From positions 59,193,823-59,257,822 of the forward strand of contig CATQJL010000112.1 in the NCBI GenBank assembly GCA_958299035.1: a stretch of 64,000 bases of DNA, written 5' to 3'. Under the pieces are notes generated by a model. It made no database searches. It saw nothing but the letters and a program-made list of their open reading frames with translations, and was not told the DNA's origin. Origin of the DNA: Cylicocyclus nassatus. Taxonomy: Eukaryota; Nematoda; Chromadorea; Rhabditida; Strongylidae. The translations under genes and the position numbers were made by a program. Positions 59,443 through 64,000 of this stretch are shown here, piece by piece. Numbering within the stretch: the first letter of the stretch is position 1; each line of letters starts with the position of its first letter.

Positions 59443-60300
59443 GTGGGATAGTATCATGAATGTATACTTTCTTCGGCTATTTATATTTGACAAAAGTGCG
59501 CGTGAGATTGTACTGTCTATTATTTGCTCGGCAATATATGTACATTGTATGATCACCAGCCGTGTAATTATGTTGATACAAACTCCTGATTGGTGCAGTG
59601 AGACTATCTGGCCTGAAACAATGGATCTTGTTTCTCACAGGTACAGAAGTTCGCATTCAGGTTGTGCAATATTTACCTTTGCTTTGTCCTTTACAAAGGG
59701 AAAACCCTAGTTAGAGTACCTATGATCAAATTACAGCGGTGAATTCTTATCTTCTGGAGCTGCGTTGACAGTTCTATGAGAAAAAAAAAGCTTCAGAAAC
59801 AAGCTCAATATGTGTATTGCTCTCTTCCTTCAAAACACTTCATTCCACTCCAAATTGAAGTGCTATGAGTCAACTTTCATTCAACAAAACACACTACGTC
59901 TTCGCCATCTTTGAGGATTAATTTGTGCTTTCGCTTCATCTCAAATCAATAATGATATCATTTTCACACAGTTAATTGTAAGAAGACCTGAACGTGAGCC
60001 TCAAAATCTCCATTTGGTTATCCACGGATACAAGGCCACCTTTTTCGTTTTCAATGCGAGCAGCTCAACCGTTTCGCCGCGCCTCACTGGACGATTGCTA
60101 TGCAATACAATTCTCTTAGGTATTGCATAGCACGGTAAAGGATCCTGGGTTGACAAAACCTTTGGCGTGTTTGGGCTGGTCTAGTTTAGAAAAAAGGTCC
60201 TGCGCCTAGCATTGAGCATAATTCTATTGACAAGCTTTGGCTTCTTAAAGCATTATAGACAAGCTGCTTTTTTATTGAGTTAGCCACGTCTTAAATCCTG
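59443..60300. other. Upstream of gene B; no other gene seen
   Basis: The first part should hold the promoter of gene B (minus strand), but no TATA box or splice-leader acceptor is clear. A short hairpin, TGCTATGCAATAC...GTATTGCATAGCA, lies near 60097-60132. Confidence 0.3.
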
Positions 60301-60303
60301 TCT

Positions 60304-60950
60304 GTATCTGTGGGGTTGACACAACTGCGATGCACAGCGAGTGTACCCTGGCAGGGGCTCTCGAGCTGTGAAGGAGTTCGACGTTTTCGGTTTCGGCCGG
60401 ATGCCTAGCTAAGAGACGACTAGGCCATATCACCCGTCTGGCTTTCCGGTCGCTAAACGGTCCCGTTCCACATTTGGGGTCAGCGATCGCCCTCTGGAAA
60501 TCAAAAGTAGGCCTAGTAATCCTGCTCTTATGAAATAAAAATTTTTATCACTCCACAAGCTAGAAGATTAGCAACATCAGATCCCACTTACGGCGCCGGG
60601 TGGTAGCAAGTAGGACGTCAGGTTCCTAAAGGCGCAGTTTGGTTGGACAAAAACGATAAGTCTAACCGGAAGGCACACGATGGAGACTGCCTCATGCTCT
60701 GCATATACAACACCAGCACACTCTCCACAAACGCCGACCTCGACACTCTTCTCGACGCTGCTGCATGAAGTTCCACGTCATCACTCTGTAGGAAAAGAAG
60801 TCCAGGAATGAGGACCTGCTAGAAGAACAGAAGAAAAATCTGCACATCAGAACCCGCCTACGGCGCCGGGTTTTAGCAAGGACGACGTCAGGGTCCTCAG
60901 GGCGCCTTTTGAATCAGACAAAAATCAAGACCATCAGCATCACCAATTGC
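60304..60950 (+). pseudogene. RTE-type LINE relic, 5' part
   Basis: Near 60685-60800 the plus strand reads CLMLCIYNTSTLSTNADLDT then LLDAAA, a stop, and KFHVITL-ETKSRN. This matches the beginning of the apurinic endonuclease of nematode RTE elements (LCTYNARTLS...ALQETK pattern). Upstream GC-rich sequence from about 60304 is probably its 5' region. A block near 60565-60640 (CTTACGGCGCCGGG...GACGTCAGG) is repeated near 60850-60905. Stops and truncation make it inactive. Confidence 0.55.
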
Positions 60951-60962
60951 AACCCACTATTA

Positions 60963-61640
60963 GGTCGTTCCATAAGTTCGCAGCGTTTTCATAAACCAAC
61001 AAAATCACTAAAAACTTTCACTAAAAATCAGCCAATGATGTATTCTTCAACATAGCACACGACCTTTTGTCACATTCCTGTCTGCTTTTCATTTTCAAAT
61101 TTTCCAAACGGCAACCCGCCGGGTCTCAAGAAAATAGTCTTAACCAGCGCTTAAATCACTCAATGAAATTGAAACATGCACCATTTATAAGGTTTGCGGG
61201 AAAGCAGAACAAACGATAATCTGATAGAGCGAGGTTTAAGGAGCATTTTGGGTACTGAACTACCTCCTAGTCATTTCTTGCAGTACAATTTCGACGACGT
61301 TTGCCAAGGTCATGTTTAGTCGTGCAGAAAAACTCGCTGAATCTGTCTTTTTGGCTTTTTCTGCGGTATGACCCCGTTAAGACGTTGCAGCTGCCTTGCA
61401 TACGGTATGGTCGACCGTCTTCTTCTTGTCCAACAATTTTCAGTGCAGGACGTCCTGCCCATCCCCGAAAAGTCTTGTTCAGTAACACCCTGCTCGGTCC
61501 TTCGTCTTTTGTAACAATTTAAACATTTTTCTTCTAATAGTGATTGGCGAACGCCATTTTTCATAATCGGCAAGAATCTGTGCAAAAGCTTTTTTTACGA
61601 GAAAAAAAAATGCGCGAATGCCGAAATTGCCCCTTTTTGC
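60963..61640 (-). pseudogene. Mariner transposase relic
   Basis: Minus-strand frames give RQLQRLNGVIPQKKPKRQIQ and RVFLHD near 61330-61400, the QLxRL...LxHDN segment before the catalytic Asp. Then, in other frames, come a DYHLF-like region and WQKVVCYVEEYIIG-like C-terminus near 61050 (the Trp codon is a stop here). The left end GGTCGTTCCATAAGTTCGCA after TA (60961-60962) is a mariner terminal repeat. The matching right end was not found; a similar direct-oriented end occurs at 61742. Many frame breaks. Confidence 0.6.
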
Positions 61641-62272
61641 CTCTCAAGATTTCCATACATGGAAGCCAAGAGATCCGAGTAGATCAGCTTTCCACTTGTA
61701 ATATGGGTACATATTGAAGAGCATAATCAGTTCTTTCTATAGGTTGTTGCATAAGTTCTGTCCGATTTTTTTCTGCCCCATGTTTGAAGCAGCTGTTCTA
61801 AGAGAATTTCATCTTTAGTGCGGTATTGTTAGCATCATTAGAAAGCGCTTTTCTTGCGCTTTCTAAAGCATATCAAGTTTCAATAATTTCTTAGTGTAAG
61901 GAGATTTCAGGCCTAAAACTCCAAGTGGCCGAGGTACGTTCTCACCCTAAAAATATCTTCTTGCGAGAAAATCTCCACAATGCGCCCTTCAGGTCAAGTT
62001 TTTCAATTGATCGCGGAATAAGGGTGTAATAGGCTAGCATGCGCATAAGTTCAGTTGCATGAAGAAAACGTCTTGCTAGTAAACTTTATTGTCAAACATT
62101 AATTTTCTGTATAGATGTTTTACATGCTATAACTTTCTGCGAATAGAAGTAATCGACGACTTCAAAGTTGGAGGTGCCAGTGTAAAGAAAGAGCTAGCAG
62201 GGCCCATCCATCAATTCCTTTTCGGCACTCACGTCAACTGTAAAATTTTCATAACTCGTAAATAGGCATGTA

Positions 62273-62550
62273 CAGTCGCTTCATTTCATATGATCATGTG
62301 TGCCATTGCACACACAGTCCACTTTGGCGTCCTCATCCTGGATTTGCAATCGCAAAAACGCAAGAGACTTACCGATTGTTATCGATTGCATCAATTTGAG
62401 GTGACTAGTAAGTAAAAAGGAAAGAAAATGCTAAGAACACCTTGGAAACACTTACCTGAAGGCTTGTTTATCCCACGAATCCAGGATGGGGACGCCAAAG
62501 GTGAACTGTGTGTGCAATGACACACATGATCATATGAAATGAAGCGACTG
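62273..62550. mobile_element. TA-flanked palindromic MITE
   Basis: CAGTCGCTTCATTTCATATG at the left end is mirrored at the right end, with TA flanks. The inverted arms of about 75 bp extend to CATCCTGGATT / AATCCAGGATG. 278 bp, non-coding. Confidence 0.85.
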
Positions 62551-62668
62551 TACACATGCGCTGAAGCGAGGTCAAAAAGTGGCTAATTTTTTGTTCGGTC
62601 AAAAAATCTTTTAGCAACGCAAACCCTATGGGCTCTTTTATGTAACAAAATAATCTACGAAAAATCCT

Positions 62669-64000
62669 CTACAGTTGCAGCGGTAGAATTTGTCCAAAAC
62701 TGCGGGATTGTCGGGATTCGCGGGATTGTCGGGATTTGCGGGATAAGCGGGATTCGCGACTTCACGGGATTTGCGGGATCCGCGGGATTTGCGGGATAAG
62801 CGGGATTTAGCTATAACTTCTTTTAAAACAATTTTATATGAAATCTGCAAGAAGATGCGGCTTCAGCTTGATGAGACGAATCTTTTCATATACAGTATGT
62901 CCGTAATCGTGGTGACGGGGTGACATACAATGATACCTTGTTGTTTTCTATGTTAAGGCTTTTGTGAACATTTATCACAGCGTTAATCGCGATTAGCAGG
63001 TTCTGGTACAAAGTTTTCATTATCGAAAACTATCGCGAAAAGTTGGGCAGTTTTTATTCACCCTTATTACTCACTATAAGCATTTTATCATTTATCACTG
63101 ATAATATCACATTTTTGGATCATTTTTGGCGTATGGTAAGAAAAGTACTGTAGGAAACGCTTAGTGAATTTCTATCGCTCTTTCTCTAATTATAAGTGAT
63201 CTACAGGCTTTTCTAGTTCTATTGCTCGGTGCAGTTGGTAGATCCCTCGCTCCAGCAATCGATCGATTTCTCATCGGCACATGCCACTGCTGCCAATTCT
63301 TACCTAAAATGGCGTTTTTGCTTCAACTCGCTTCACGCCGAAGCCTGGGCTAAAATTCTGCACCTACATGGAAGATGAACGTGGGAATCGACCGCATGAA
63401 TTTAAGCCATGCTTATCTGTCGTTGTCACTGATATCATCATTTTATCATTTATCACTGATGATATCACAAAATTGATCTTTTCTGACATACGGTAAAAAA
63501 TGTAGTTTAGAAAACGCTGTGCGAGTTTTTATCGCTTCATCTCTTACAGTATTTGATCTACAGGCTTTTTCAATTCAATTGCGCATTCGGTGCGGTAGAC
63601 AGATCCCTCACTGCAGCAATCGATTGATCGCTATGAGCATGACACCGTCTCTTTGGAAACGTTGCTCTTTCTTCAGAAAACTCCACCGCTCAATAAATTG
63701 TGAATGAACCGAGTCGCCTGTCAACAAGAGTTTCAACAATGAGCTGAACAATTCTGTTTTCTGCGTATGGACATACAGACCCAGATCCACGAAGGCGATC
63801 GGTCTAAGGTGCGAAACGGCACAAACGGCGTGCTCGAGCATCTTTTCACCAGAGTCCACACGCCCGTGAACGATGCGTGTACATGGGCGGTTGCCTCCGT
63901 ACCGAAGTTTTTATGAACTCTCCTATGCTCTACTCTATTTTTTGCTATCTACAATAGCTCACAAAATGTGCAGATTTTCTTTGTGTCGTGATTCCGGAGG
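62669..64000 (-). repeat. Right arm of 1.33-kb inverted duplication
   Basis: Reverse complement of 50212-51541, continuing to the window edge, so the full length is unknown. One coding difference (V for A) was seen in the 83-codon frame 63859-63608. This arm has the uninterrupted ATCCCG array where the left arm has adapter. Confidence 0.9.

Noticed and set aside
61742..61790. Second mariner terminal repeat as the right end of the relic at 60963
   Set aside because: It is in direct, not inverted, orientation to the left end, so it cannot be the partner terminus; left as a single isolated end.

Overview
The window looks like nuclear DNA of an invertebrate, most likely a nematode. Evidence: short AT-rich introns with TTTCAG/TTTTAG-type acceptors, small secreted-protein genes in tandem, an eroded RTE-type LINE resembling those of rhabditid/strongylid worms, and a dense mix of Helitron, hAT, mariner/Tc1-type, Penelope-like, Ty3/Gypsy-like and CR1-like elements. 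The species cannot be fixed from the sequence.

Layout. 1-3.15 kb: fold-back and TA-flanked MITE elements. 3.15-9.94 kb: one full-length Helitron with both termini; its Rep/helicase gene is broken into many frames and a hAT MITE is nested in it. 10-18.2 kb: Harbinger-like and Tc1-like MITEs, a nested palindrome, and a hAT-type element with a decayed transposase and several fold-back modules. 18.4-22.2 kb: a Penelope-like retroelement (RT plus GIY-YIG) with an inverted terminal copy and hammerhead-like motifs. 22.7 kb: a hAT MITE with a perfect target duplication. 23.3-29.3 kb: an LTR element whose 220-bp LTRs are almost identical while its Gypsy-type pol is badly decayed. 29.5-31.8 kb (minus): exons resembling the C-terminal half of a BPI/LBP-family lipid-binding protein, split by a short Helitron and carrying stops. 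32.8-44 kb: further MITEs and fold-backs in otherwise unrecognised AT-rich DNA. 44.1-48.6 kb: LINE material, including a long CR1-like endonuclease-RT ORF that runs into a 500-N gap, with its 3' half lying upstream in inverted orientation.

49.1-64 kb mixes assembly problems and real genes. Two copies of the SMART-type cDNA/PCR adapter lie at 49092 and 51404, and a 1.33-kb near-identical inverted repeat (50.2-51.5 versus 62.7-64.0 kb) flanks the region. Between them, on the minus strand, is a tandemly duplicated locus encoding small secreted proteins. Gene B (57870-59435) is complete: signal-peptide exon, variable exon and CCGC exon, 134 aa. Gene A (54559-55600) has three tandem copies of the variable exon but no signal-peptide exon. 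Intron 1 of gene B holds a 921-bp Helitron containing a hAT MITE; the paralogous introns preserve the empty site, which fixes the Helitron ends exactly. Eroded RTE and mariner copies and a TA-flanked MITE fill 60-62.6 kb.

The best host-biology candidate is the secreted-protein locus with duplicated in-phase exons; the most important caution is the adapter and inverted-repeat evidence of misassembly in the right half.
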